A stretch of 64,000 bases of DNA from Flavobacterium crocinum (GTDB taxonomy: Bacteria > Bacteroidota > Bacteroidia > Flavobacteriales > Flavobacteriaceae): positions 3,534,001 to 3,598,000 of the forward strand of contig NZ_CP029255.1 of assembly GCF_003122385.1 (NCBI RefSeq), written 5' to 3'. This document shows, in pieces, positions 1 to 10,100 of this stretch (within the stretch, counting starts at the first letter, position 1; each line of letters begins with the position of its first letter). A program made the translations under genes and the position numbers. The notes under the pieces were generated by a model. It searched no databases. It had not been told where the DNA came from and saw nothing but the letters and a program-made list of their open reading frames with translations.

Positions 1-953
1 TCAGAAACATCCGGTCTTTTGTGAATAATTGAATCCACGCTTATTTTCTGATTTAAAACATCCAAATGTCCGGCTAAGAAATCACTGCTTCTGTCGATTT
101 TACCGCCATATTGTCCCAAAAGTGTCAATAAAGCTTTTTCCGTTTGATCAATGCTTAATTTTAGTTCCGAAGCTTCGGCATGAATATTATTATTCTGTGC
201 ATTAAACTGTTGTACAGCCAATTCTGTAGCCTTTCCGACAGATCTTTGAGCAGAAACAATGTCTAATGCTCTTTCCTGAGTTTTTAGATTGTCTTCATAA
301 ATTGCTGCTTGTTTGTCTAAAGCGATTAATTTAAAATACAAATCGGCAATATCACTTAAAAGTCTGGTCTGTAAAAGTCTCATTCCTTGTTGTGAAGCAA
401 AGAAACGTTGCTGCGCGGCTTTTTTACGATTGCTAAGTTTTCCCCAGATATCAGCTTCCCAAGACACTTTTCCGCCTAAGAATAGGTTAGGAGTGACGTC
501 TTCATTGATTCTTTGTTTTTCGGTAATATTCTGCGAAAAGTTGGTATCGTAATTTCCAACACCGTCCATCGTATATTTTCCGTAATGCGTTCCCGAAACG
601 TCAGCTGCAAGATCTAAAGAGGGAAGAAGAGCCATTTTCGCTACTTTTAAATGTGAATTGGCGATTAGAATTCTTTCCTGCATAATTAAATAATCAGGAT
701 TTTGAGCTACGGCTTTTTTTAATAACTGATCCAGTTTTGGGTCCTTAAAATAGGTTTCCGCTTTCAGCGGAATAAAAGGTTTTGAAGTATCAGAAGTTCG
801 TTTAGCATCAAATTGCTCCGGTAGTTTTGCAGCAGTCAGCTTATCACTGACTTTAGGTGCAGAACATGCCGTTAAAAGAAGCGTTCCTGTTAGAACCAAA
901 GCACTAATCTTATTCTGATTTAAAATTTTATATGGATTTAATATCTCTTTCAT
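1..953 (-). CDS. RND efflux outer-membrane channel lipoprotein (TolC/NodT family), 3' end outside window
   Basis: Outer-membrane factor that would form the exit duct of a tripartite drug/solute pump. The start at 953 opens with a lipoprotein signal ending in the lipobox-like LLLTAC near residue 30. After it come long helical stretches rich in Ala, Gln and Leu, typical of the paired coiled-coil hairpins of the OEP fold, including an NPDYLIMQERI stretch and a DIWGKLSNRKKAAQQ stretch characteristic of NodT-type channels. About 317 residues are visible of a family that is usually near 460-480, so the C-terminal repeat lies beyond the window start. It is the last gene of a minus-strand series adaptor, pump, channel, with 154 bases separating it from the pump. 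Confidence 0.93.
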   Translation of the reverse strand, partial: MKEILNPYKILNQNKISALVLTGTLLLTACSAPKVSDKLTAAKLPEQFDAKRTSDTSKPFIPLKAETYFKDPKLDQLLKKAVAQNPDYLIMQERILIANSHLKVAKMALLPSLDLAADVSGTHYGKYTMDGVGNYDTNFSQNITEKQRINEDVTPNLFLGGKVSWEADIWGKLSNRKKAAQQRFFASQQGMRLLQTRLLSDIADLYFKLIALDKQAAIYEDNLKTQERALDIVSAQRSVGKATELAVQQFNAQNNNIHAEASELKLSIDQTEKALLTLLGQYGGKIDRSSDFLAGHLDVLNQKISVDSIIHKRPDVS

Positions 954-1107
954 TGTTTAAATTTATTTATCAATCCTTGATGTGAAATTTTTATGAAACA
1001 CATAGAAACATAGATTTTTCTTTCTGGAAAAGGGAGTAGAAAGAAACTAGTTTCTAATACATAGTCCCGATAGCTATCATGATTCTATGTGTTTAAAAAA
1101 TTACGCA

Positions 1108-4100
1108 TTAAGATTTGCTCATTCGTTTTTCAAGTTTGGCAAATACGATGTAAAGTCCCGGAATAATCACCAAACCAAACACAGTTCCAATCAGCATTCC
1201 GCCCGCAGCGGCCGTACCAATAGAACGGTTACCCACGGCACCTGCACCTGTGGCGATACATAACGGAATCAATCCTGAAATAAAAGCAAAAGAAGTCATC
1301 AAAATAGGTCTGAAACGAAGTCTTGCTCCTTCAATTGCTGCCTCGACAATATCACGTCCGATTTTGTTCTGAGCCATTGCAAATTCTACAATCAGAATGG
1401 CATTTTTGGCTAGCAGACCAATCAGCATGACGAGTGCAACCTGAGCATAAATATTGTTGTCTAAACCAACGGCAACTAATGCCAGATAGGAACCAAAAAC
1501 TCCCACAGGAAGACTTAATAATACTGGGAAAGGAAGCAGTAAACTTTCATATTGTGCCGCAAGCAATAAGTATACAAAGAGTATACAAAGCGCAAAAATG
1601 TAAATCGTTTGGTTACCAGACAGAATCTCTTCACGCGTCATACCGGACCATTCGACTTCAAAACGGCTTGGGAGTTTTTCGGCTGCAATTCTTTCTACAG
1701 CCGCAATAGCTTCTCCAGAGCTAAAACCTTCGGCTGGTTCTCCATTAATCATAGCCGACATGTACATATTGTAACGCGTTAAAACCTCAGGCCCGTAAAC
1801 TCTTTCTAAACGAATAAAGGTAGAGAACGGAACCATTTCGCCAGCTTCATTTTTTAGATACATATCCAAAATGCTTTCCGGATTTCTTCTAAATTGCGGA
1901 CTGGCCTGAACCATTACTTTATACATCTGTGAGAAACGAATAAAATTGGTTGCATAAAAGGAACCCAGCATGGTTTGTAAAGTTGACATTGCATTATCTA
2001 CAGAAATTCCTTTTTTAGCAGCCAAATCATAATCAATATGAATTAAATACTGTGGGAAAGTGGCATCAAAGCTGGTAAAAGAGTTCTGTATTTCTGGCGA
2101 AGCATTTAATTCTTTAATGAAGTTTTTAGTCACTTCATCCGTATTCGTAATACTTCCTCCGGATTTATCCAATAATCGAAGCTCAAAACCGCTTGTATTA
2201 CCAAAACCAGGAACGGTTGGCGGTGCAAAAATCTCGATTTGAGCATCGGTAATTCCTTTTGTTTTTTCGCCAAGCTGAGCGATAAAATCGTTTACTGATA
2301 TATCACGATCACTCCAGTCTTTTAAGTTGATCATTCCCATACCGTACGATGCTCCGGCAATTTCAGTTACAATGCTGTATCCGGCAAGAGTCGTAACATT
2401 ATCAACTCCTTTAATTCCTTTTGCAATTTTGGTTACTTCGTCTAAGACTTTTTCGGTACGTTCAACAGTTGCTCCTTGTGGCGTTGTAACACTCACATAA
2501 ACCATTCCCTGATCTTCAGACGGAATAAATCCTGAAGGCAAAAACTTGCTTGTTCCCCAAGTCAGAAAACAAAACAGCACTAATAATCCAATAGTTACAG
2601 ACCCTCGGTCAGCAAATTTTACTAATACTTTAATGTATTTTGAAGTAACATTATCAAACCAATGATTGAATCTGTGGAAGAAACGATCGATTAACGATTT
2701 CTTTTCTTTGTTTGGATTATGTGCTTTCAGCATAATGGCACAAAGGGCAGGAGTAAGTGTTAGCGCGTTAACTCCCGAAATCACGATACTAATGGCCATT
2801 GTTAAAGAGAATTGCCTGTAGAAAACCCCAACTGGGCCACTCAAAAACGCTACCGGAATAAATACCGCAGCCATTACAATGGTAATTGCAATAACAGCTC
2901 CTGTGATTTCTTTCATGGCGCTGATTGTAGCGTCCATTGGCGACATATGTTCTTCGGAAATTTTAACGTGAACGGCTTCAACGACGACAATGGCGTTATC
3001 GACTACAATTCCGATAGAAAGTACTAAGGCGAAAAGTGTCAATAAGTTGATCGAGAATCCCATCATCGACATAAAAGTAAATGAACCAATAAGCGCGACA
3101 GGAACTGCTAATACTGGAATTAATGTCGATCTCCAATCCTGCAGGAAGATGAAAACCACAAAGGCTACCAGAATAAAAGCTTCAATTAATGTTCGGATTA
3201 CTTCATGAATAGAAGCGTCAAGAAAACGCGAAACGTCATAAGCAATATTAAATTCCATTCCCGGAGGAAAAGATGAATCTTTCAATTCAGCCATTTTTGC
3301 TTTTACGCTTGCAATTACTTCAGAGGCGTTAGAGCCCGGACGCTGTTTCAACATGATCGAAGCAGAAGGTTTTCCGTCGGTTTTAGAAACCATTCCGTAG
3401 CTCATGGCACCGAATTCGATTACCGCAATGTCTTTCAATCTTAAAATTGTTCCGTCTGAATTAGCTCTTAAAGTGATTTCTTCGTATTGTTTAGGATCGA
3501 AGAATTTTCCGCCATACTTAATCACATATTGCAACTGATTATTCAATTGTCCCGAACCTTCGCCGACTTTACCCGGCGCGGCAGAAATATTTTGTTTTTG
3601 AAGCGAACTAATTACTTCGTTTGCTGAAATATTGTACGAAAGCATCTTTTGCGGATCCAGCCAGACACGCATCGAATATTCTTTTTGTCCCATGATTTCG
3701 GCACGACCGACACCATCAATACGTTTTAATTCCTGAAGAATATTAATATCCGTAAAGTTGAAGATAAACTGCTCGTCCTGAGTTTTGTCGGTACTTGTAA
3801 TATTTAAGTACATCAACATACTGTTTACCTCTTTTTCTGTAGTAACTCCGGCACGAATTACCTCTTCGGGAAGTTCATCTAAAATTGTTGTTACACGATT
3901 CTGAACGTTTACGGCTGCCAGATCGGGATCGGTTCCTACTTCAAAGAAAACCTGAATAAGTGTTAAACCATCATTGGAAGTTACGGTTGACATATACGTC
4001 ATTCCCGGTACACCATTAATAGCTCTTTCTAATGGAAGTGCAACGGCATCTGCTGAAACTTCTGCGTTGGCACCTGTATATTTTGCTGTTACAGTAACAG

Positions 4101-4224
4101 ACGGTGGTACAATGTCGGGGAATTGTGTTATGGGAAGCTGGAACAACGCCAGTAATCCCAAAAGTACTATCATAACCGAGATGATTAATGACAATATTTT
4201 TCTTTTGATAAATAACTCTATCAT
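1108..4224 (-). CDS. RND multidrug efflux pump, AcrB/HAE1 family
   Basis: Inner-membrane proton-driven pump of a tripartite efflux system. At 1038 residues it has the full HAE1 length. Visible landmarks are an N-terminal membrane helix, the periplasmic porter motif starting FPDIVPPSVTV near residue 35, a central block of membrane helices at about 340-500, a second porter half, and a final helix block at about 870-1030. In TM4 the proton-relay motif reads GIVVDNAIVVVE, so the first relay aspartate is present (D409) and the position equivalent to AcrB D408 is asparagine. It lies 49 bases downstream of the adaptor gene and upstream of the channel gene, so the three probably form one operon. Substrate cannot be read from the sequence. 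Confidence 0.96.
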   Translation of the reverse strand: MIELFIKRKILSLIISVMIVLLGLLALFQLPITQFPDIVPPSVTVTAKYTGANAEVSADAVALPLERAINGVPGMTYMSTVTSNDGLTLIQVFFEVGTDPDLAAVNVQNRVTTILDELPEEVIRAGVTTEKEVNSMLMYLNITSTDKTQDEQFIFNFTDINILQELKRIDGVGRAEIMGQKEYSMRVWLDPQKMLSYNISANEVISSLQKQNISAAPGKVGEGSGQLNNQLQYVIKYGGKFFDPKQYEEITLRANSDGTILRLKDIAVIEFGAMSYGMVSKTDGKPSASIMLKQRPGSNASEVIASVKAKMAELKDSSFPPGMEFNIAYDVSRFLDASIHEVIRTLIEAFILVAFVVFIFLQDWRSTLIPVLAVPVALIGSFTFMSMMGFSINLLTLFALVLSIGIVVDNAIVVVEAVHVKISEEHMSPMDATISAMKEITGAVIAITIVMAAVFIPVAFLSGPVGVFYRQFSLTMAISIVISGVNALTLTPALCAIMLKAHNPNKEKKSLIDRFFHRFNHWFDNVTSKYIKVLVKFADRGSVTIGLLVLFCFLTWGTSKFLPSGFIPSEDQGMVYVSVTTPQGATVERTEKVLDEVTKIAKGIKGVDNVTTLAGYSIVTEIAGASYGMGMINLKDWSDRDISVNDFIAQLGEKTKGITDAQIEIFAPPTVPGFGNTSGFELRLLDKSGGSITNTDEVTKNFIKELNASPEIQNSFTSFDATFPQYLIHIDYDLAAKKGISVDNAMSTLQTMLGSFYATNFIRFSQMYKVMVQASPQFRRNPESILDMYLKNEAGEMVPFSTFIRLERVYGPEVLTRYNMYMSAMINGEPAEGFSSGEAIAAVERIAAEKLPSRFEVEWSGMTREEILSGNQTIYIFALCILFVYLLLAAQYESLLLPFPVLLSLPVGVFGSYLALVAVGLDNNIYAQVALVMLIGLLAKNAILIVEFAMAQNKIGRDIVEAAIEGARLRFRPILMTSFAFISGLIPLCIATGAGAVGNRSIGTAAAGGMLIGTVFGLVIIPGLYIVFAKLEKRMSKS

Positions 4225-4273
4225 TGGATTTTTTTTAGATAAATAATTAAATAACTGATGATTAGCCTAAAAT

Positions 4274-5365
4274 CTACATTTGTTTAATGTTGATTTTATC
4301 TCCATCTCTCAACGATTGAGTTCCTTCTTGTACAATTAGGTCGTTTGATTTCAACCCTTCGTCAAGAATATAAACATCGTCCAAAGTGCTGGAAATGGTA
4401 ATGTTTGTCATTTTAACTACTCCATCTTTATTTACACGATAAACGTATTGTTTATCCTGAATAGAAAATACCGCTTTTTGTGGTATAAGAATAACATCTT
4501 TTTTAGGCTCTGTAATAATTAGTTTTCCAGATGTCCCGTGTTTGATAAATCCTTGCGGATTATGAAATTTTGCTTTGTACTGAATTGAACCGGTTTGTCT
4601 GTCGATTTCTCCGTCGGCAGTTCTCAGTTCTCCTTTTTGATCGTAAACCATTCCATTTGGTAATACCAGTTTGATATCTCCTTGCTGGTTAAGGGTTTTA
4701 TCCTCCATCATTTGGAAGTAAGTATTCTCAGGTATAGAGAAGTAAGCGTAAACATCGTCCAACTGAGAAACGGTGGTAAGTAAAGAACCGTTTTCAATAA
4801 GGCTGCCTTCTTTAAAAGGAATTCTATCAATTGTACCATCAAATGGTGCACGAATGGTAGTAAAGTTAATCTGCTGATCGATGGCTTTTTTTTCTGCCGC
4901 AGCATGAGCCAATTTTGCAGAAGCGGCCTCATGTTTGGCTTTAGATAATTCTAATTCTTTGTCGGCAATTACTTTTTTATTAAAGAGGGTTTGAGCTTGT
5001 TCCAATTCTACAGTTGCGATTCTTAAATCGGCTTTTGCACTTTTAAAAACGGCTTCGGCTTTTAGGAGTTGTATCTGAAGTTCGACATCGCTTATTTTAA
5101 ATAAGATTTGTCCTTTTTTTACTTTTTGTCCTTCGCTTACATACACTTTGTCTAGTAAACCAGGAATTCTCACATGTATTTCTACATTATTTTTGGCATG
5201 TACGTCGGCAACAAATTTGCTCGAAACTACAGTGTCTTTTAGGGTAACTTTATAAACAGGAAGTGTTTTAATATCTCCTGAATTCTTTTTTGATTTATCG
5301 CCGCACGAGACCAAAACGAACAGAGATAAAGAAAACAATAGGAATGTATTTTTATAGATATTCAT
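4274..5365 (-). CDS. RND efflux periplasmic adaptor (membrane fusion protein), lipoprotein
   Basis: Bridges the RND pump and the outer-membrane channel. The 363-residue protein starts with a lipoprotein signal (LFVLVSCGDKSKK, lipid Cys near 21). It has split biotinyl-lipoyl halves flanking an alpha-helical hairpin: first lipoyl part VYVSEGQKVKKGQILFKI near 75-90, helical hairpin at about 95-170 and second lipoyl part IRAPFDGTIDR near 172-182, then beta-barrel and membrane-proximal domains. It is first in the adaptor-pump-channel series. No TetR or AraC regulator gene lies next to it; the 220 bases upstream hold no gene. Confidence 0.95.
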   Translation of the reverse strand: MNIYKNTFLLFSLSLFVLVSCGDKSKKNSGDIKTLPVYKVTLKDTVVSSKFVADVHAKNNVEIHVRIPGLLDKVYVSEGQKVKKGQILFKISDVELQIQLLKAEAVFKSAKADLRIATVELEQAQTLFNKKVIADKELELSKAKHEAASAKLAHAAAEKKAIDQQINFTTIRAPFDGTIDRIPFKEGSLIENGSLLTTVSQLDDVYAYFSIPENTYFQMMEDKTLNQQGDIKLVLPNGMVYDQKGELRTADGEIDRQTGSIQYKAKFHNPQGFIKHGTSGKLIITEPKKDVILIPQKAVFSIQDKQYVYRVNKDGVVKMTNITISSTLDDVYILDEGLKSNDLIVQEGTQSLRDGDKINIKQM

Positions 5366-5586
5366 AATTAGATTTGTAAAATTTAGATAAAATTGGTGTT
5401 CTTCCTTGTGTATTTACAGGAAGTTTGAATGATTTTGGATAAAATAAACAGAAATGTTTTTGGAGACTTTCTGTTTTTGAAGCATCGTTTTTAGGGAATG
5501 TTTTCATAACCGAATCCCTCATTTAGGCAAACGAAAGATTCGTTCAGAATGATTCTGAAAACATAAAAACACTAATAAATTACAAT

Positions 5587-5946
5587 CTAGAATAATTGAT
5601 ACAAATGGAGATGGGTATGTCTTTGTATCTGGTATATCGAAGCTATACCATAGATTAAGCTCTTTTTATAAAGCTTGAAGTTGATTAAATTACTAAAATA
5701 AGGAGCCCTGATGGTACTTTGTTCTAAAGTAGTAGCTCTTCCTTTAATCTTCTTTTTAACTATACAATGAAGATCAATAGTTTTTGAAGTCGAAAAATCC
5801 GAAGAAAAGTGCAAAACATCATCTGCCTCCACACTATCCAGCGTAATACAAGGATTCAGTTCAGTAGGTAGCGTATACGTTTCGGTGCCTCTGAAAAAAC
5901 AAAGCAGCGAAAGTAAAACGATATATATGAACTTACCAGGTTTCAT
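5587..5946 (-). CDS. Small secreted protein of unknown function
   Basis: Not recognised. The 119-residue product starts with a basic n-region and a hydrophobic stretch (FIYIVLLSLLCFF), consistent with a Sec signal peptide, followed by a polar mature part with Cys residues at about 33 and 61. The C-terminal third is rich in Ile, Tyr and His. It stands alone: 221 bases separate it from the adaptor gene downstream and 236 bases from the XRE regulator upstream. Base composition matches the surroundings. It could be an ordinary exported orphan or a degraded gene; the signal-like N-terminus is the only functional hint. Confidence 0.5.
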   Translation of the reverse strand: MKPGKFIYIVLLSLLCFFRGTETYTLPTELNPCITLDSVEADDVLHFSSDFSTSKTIDLHCIVKKKIKGRATTLEQSTIRAPYFSNLINFKLYKKSLIYGIASIYQIQRHTHLHLYQLF

Positions 5947-6182
5947 TTACAGTCAAACAGTGATTAATTTTGTTGCCCTAAAAATTTAGGTTTAAACTTG
6001 TGTATAGTGCGTCAAATATACTATTTTGAAAAGTAAGGATTCTTAAAATTTTCTAAAAACAGCTTAAAATTAAAGGTTTGTTAATTATCGAAGTTGATTT
6101 TTAGGGTTTTGATTTTTTAAGAGGTTTATAATTAGACTTTGTAAATGGAGATTTGATATTTTATAAAAATTTACTACCAGTT

Positions 6183-6503
6183 TTATTCAGTATCATTTAA
6201 TTTCTTCTTGTATTCGTTTGATATTCTGCTTAATTCATCCAGAATTTTTTCAGTTGAAATATCTATATTAAAGTTGTCCAGAATTTTTGCCGGATCATGC
6301 TTCTCCTGAAAATAAACAAAATCTTTATTAAAAAAAGCGCAGACTTTCCCCATTAAATGAAAATCGATTTTTTTGGCTTTTCCATTTTCAATTTTTGACA
6401 ATTCGCTTTGTGAAATGTCTAATTCTACAGCCAATTGGTCTTGTGTTAAATTTCTTGACTCTCTTAATTTTTTGATTTTGAATCCGATATCCATAATGAA
6501 CAT
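6183..6503 (-). CDS. XRE-family helix-turn-helix transcriptional regulator
   Basis: A 106-residue DNA-binding protein. Residues about 6-60 form a Cro/C1-type HTH: IKKLRESRNLTQDQLAVEL, then the recognition helix ISQSELSKIENG. The remaining 45 residues are charged and probably helical, which suggests a dimerisation tail. An internal ATG at 6494 (MDIGFKIKK) is an equally plausible start because no Shine-Dalgarno site separates the two. It is divergent from the T9SS/Rhs operon, sharing the 152-base region 6504-6655, so autoregulation and control of the Rhs operon are reasonable inferences. Similar short XRE proteins are also common as free-standing regulators in Flavobacteria. Confidence 0.9.
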   Translation of the reverse strand: MFIMDIGFKIKKLRESRNLTQDQLAVELDISQSELSKIENGKAKKIDFHLMGKVCAFFNKDFVYFQEKHDPAKILDNFNIDISTEKILDELSRISNEYKKKLNDTE

Positions 6504-6655
6504 GTTTTAAAAGGCGATTAGTTAAAAACGAATATATAATATTTTGTTTTAATTAACAATATTAAACTTATATAAATATGTTTGTTTGGTGAAAAAATCT
6601 TTCATTTTAAAATAAAAATGGTGATAATAAATACTAAAAAAATAACTGTTTAATT
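6504..6655. promoter_or_regulatory. Divergent promoter region of XRE regulator and Rhs operon
   Basis: Very AT-rich 152-base region between divergent genes. On the plus strand TATGTTTG at 6577-6584 fits the Bacteroidota -7 consensus TAnnTTTG and would give a leader of roughly 65 bases before the start at 6656. A good -33 TTG at the usual spacing is absent, which is compatible with dependence on an activator or with a wrong assignment. Confidence 0.4.
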
Positions 6656-7105
6656 ATGAAAAAGATAGTCTTAATATTATTGTTTTTGCCTTTTTGTATT
6701 CAGGCACAAAGCAAAGTTTTGTTTACTTATGATACTGCAGGAAATCAAATTGTCAGACAAATTTGTATTAATTGTTTAACAGGAAAGAAGGATCTGTCTC
6801 AAGAAGAAATAATAGCTTTAAAAGAAGAGAATAGAGAAAAGTTGTCACCCGAAGAAAATTTTTCCTTTTATCCAAACCCAGTTCAGGAAGAACTTTATTT
6901 ATTCTGGACTCCAACAACTTCTGATACTCCAAATTCCATTCAGGTATATTCCATTAATGGACAATTACTTTATACTACAACTGCTATTTTGAACAATAGT
7001 AGCTACCATATCATTCCTTTTAGTAATTATTCTACTGGTGTTTACCTGGTGCGTATAAATTATCCTTTAAAATCTTCAAGATCTATCAAAATAATTAAAA
7101 ACTAA
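6656..7105 (+). CDS. Small T9SS type A sorting-domain protein preceding the Rhs gene
   Basis: 149-residue exported protein. A Sec signal (KKIVLILLFLPFCIQAQ) is followed directly by LFTYDTAGNQIVRQ, which resembles one Rhs YD repeat, then a short acidic linker. The C-terminal part, about residues 70-149, is a T9SS type A sorting domain: FYPNPVQEELYL, VYSINGQLLY, STGVYLVRI and a basic end (SIKIIKN). Such domains direct passage through the type IX translocon and anchoring to the cell surface. It ends 5 bases before the giant Rhs gene, so the two are almost certainly co-transcribed. With no room for another domain, it looks like a helper or decoy for the Rhs protein, an inference that has no direct support beyond the context and the shared YD motif. 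Confidence 0.85.
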   Translation: MKKIVLILLFLPFCIQAQSKVLFTYDTAGNQIVRQICINCLTGKKDLSQEEIIALKEENREKLSPEENFSFYPNPVQEELYLFWTPTTSDTPNSIQVYSINGQLLYTTTAILNNSSYHIIPFSNYSTGVYLVRINYPLKSSRSIKIIKN

Positions 7106-7110
7106 ATTTT

Positions 7111-10100
7111 ATGAAGCAATATTATTCTTATCTGTTTTTATTGATTTTTAATATAGTATTAGGGCAGAATTTTACTGATACTAAAGGAGAATTACAAATT
7201 TCGGATTCTGGTACAGCAGTGTATAATTTAGCAATTGCTATGCCTCCTTCAATTCAGAATGTTGCGCCTGTCATAAATTTGACATACAGCAGTGGAGTGA
7301 GAGGGGGCATAGCTGGACAGGGCTGGAGTATCAACAGTATTTCTGCAATTTCAAGAATAGCAACACGTGTTGATATTGATGGGTTTGTAGATGGTGTTGA
7401 TTTTGATTCTAACGATAAGTTAGCACTTGACGGACAACGTTTACTTTTAAAAACAGGAGTATACTGGGCAAACGGGTCAACTTATGAAACGGAATTTAAA
7501 AGTAATTTAAGAATTGAGCTTAAAATTGAAAATGGCTTTCTGTTTTTTGTTGTTACTGCCCCTGATGGCTCCCGTACATGGTATGCCAGCAGAGGGGCAG
7601 GAACTTACGAAAATGCAGTTTCGGTAAATGCCTGGTATATTGTTCATTTTGAAGATGCAAATGGAAATGAAATTAACTATAATTACAGTAATGTAACTTA
7701 TAATGGCACTAATCAGCTTTACATTAAAACAATAGATTTTAGCGGAAATTCATCAGCAGGAATCGCTTTTCAAAATCAAATAGAGTTTAACTATAAAGGC
7801 AGTAGTAGGATAGAAAGAGACTTTATTAAAGGTTCTGCTATTTATGCTACACAAATTCTTGATAATGTAATGGTTCGTACCAACGGCAATCTTTTCAGGA
7901 AATACCAGTTGCAACATCAGACCGATTCAAGTTTAGGTTATCAGCGAATAAGTAGTATTCAGGAAATCAATGGTTCAGGTGAGTTATCAAATCCGGTTAC
8001 CTTTACTTATAACAATACGGCAGAAACTTTAACCAGAATAGAAAAAGAGTACACTAGTACATTAGCTTTTGATAAGGCCAATATAGCAGGAGATTTTGAT
8101 GGAGATGGGAGATTGGACTTTGTTGCGGACAAAAAAATTTATACAAACTTGTTTACAGGCAACACAGGCAACACAGGTATAAATTTCCCAACAATTAGAC
8201 CAACTCTAATATTTCCGGCAACCATAAAGCAAGACTACAAAATAAATCAATTTCAGTCCATTATCGAGCCTGTTGCAAGCAATACACAAATTCAGTTTAT
8301 AGCATATAACATTGTTGATAGTAATTTAAATTATACAGGTTTAACTTCTTCCATTATCCAAACAATTGCTTTTGATAATACTATCTTTATTGATCCTTCG
8401 TATATGGATGAAGATGATAGTTACGTTCCTCCCATAGCCCCTCCACAAGCCTTTAGAAACAATGAATATTTACCAGGGGATTTTGACGGAGATGGCATTT
8501 CAGAAGTATTGATATTATCTAAGGATGAACGGTTAGTTTGGGAAATATATATTAATTCAAGCGGTTATTCTGAGGGGGGGTATTGGAGGCTTTATTCCAA
8601 TACAGATAGCGATTATAGGAGGGAGGTCAGATTGGCTTATCTCTCTACAGGTGCGTCAAAGGTGTTGGAGGGAGATTCCTATTATATCCGTGCAACAGGA
8701 AAACGATATGTTGCTGATTTCAATGGCGATGGAAAATCGGATATCATAAATATAAATCAGTATGGACAGTATTCTATTGTTGAAATAAATAAGCTGTCAA
8801 CAGGAGGAACAGAAGTAAATAGAATTGGCTATGGAACTCTTTCCAATTATTCCCATACAAAGCAAATCCTTTTTGGAGACTTTAATGGTGACGGTAAAAC
8901 AGATATTATGCTGCCGACCTCAGAAGGGGCTGAAGGGCAAACCGAATGGAATATTTATTATGCGAATCCGAAACCAAACGGCGGGGATTTTTTCTTTAAA
9001 GAAACATTAAATATTGTAGAATACAGGCCAGATACAGGTTCCTATTATAATACTCAAAGACATTGGAGCAATTATTATGCAATTGACATCAATGGAGATG
9101 GTAAATCTGATTTGGTAAGGGTTTGGCGCAAATATTTTAAGGCAAGCTGGACTATTAACAATCATGATACCCAGTGGAGAGTTACTGGCTTTACAAATAA
9201 TATTGGTAAAACTGGTGCATCTGGTTTTCCATTAACATATGATTCGGGACAGTATGAATCGAATTCACCAGACATTCCTATTCCAATCGTCTCAAATTAC
9301 AAGTATGAAGGTAGTAACAGTGAATTGGTTGTTGTTCGAGGTCATTACAACAAAATTGAATATTACCAATTCGGCAAAAACGTGGATACTGATAACCGAT
9401 TAAAGTCAGTATCGGAGGCTGGAGGTAATGTAGTACAGGCTATTGATTATCTGCCTATGGTGGCATCAAATGGAGGTATAAGTAATAACTCTGCAGATTT
9501 TTATTCTGCCTCATCATATGGTTTAAGTTATCCATTTATCACATTAATAAAAAATGAAAACAGTTATTTGGTTTCTCGCTTAACTGCAACTACAAATGGA
9601 ATTTCTAAATATCAGGAGTTTAAATATAGAAATTATGTTTCGAATTACAATTGTGGAACTATTGGATTTGAACAAACAGCACGTAGCAGTTGGTATTTAA
9701 GTCCGTCTGATACTAAAATATGGTCAATTAATACATATGGATCTGGAAGTAAAGGATATATTTATTCTACCTTTACTCATACGGATAATAATAATATTTT
9801 TAGTTTTTTACCAAGTATATTTATTTCAGAAAAATATTATAATTATACGGATTATAGTGATGGATACATTATCAATTATCGTTTAGATGATGTCTATACT
9901 TATGACAAAATTTCTGGTGTTTATACTTTCGAAAATTTTTTATATGACCCTAATGATTATGGTTTGGTAACAACCAAAACCTCTGAATCATTTCTAAATA
10001 ATACGCTTCAAAGTAAAACAATCACAAACACTTCTTATGATAATAATCCTAATGGAACGGGAACGAATTATTATATTGGACGTCCTAATGAAATCAGTAC

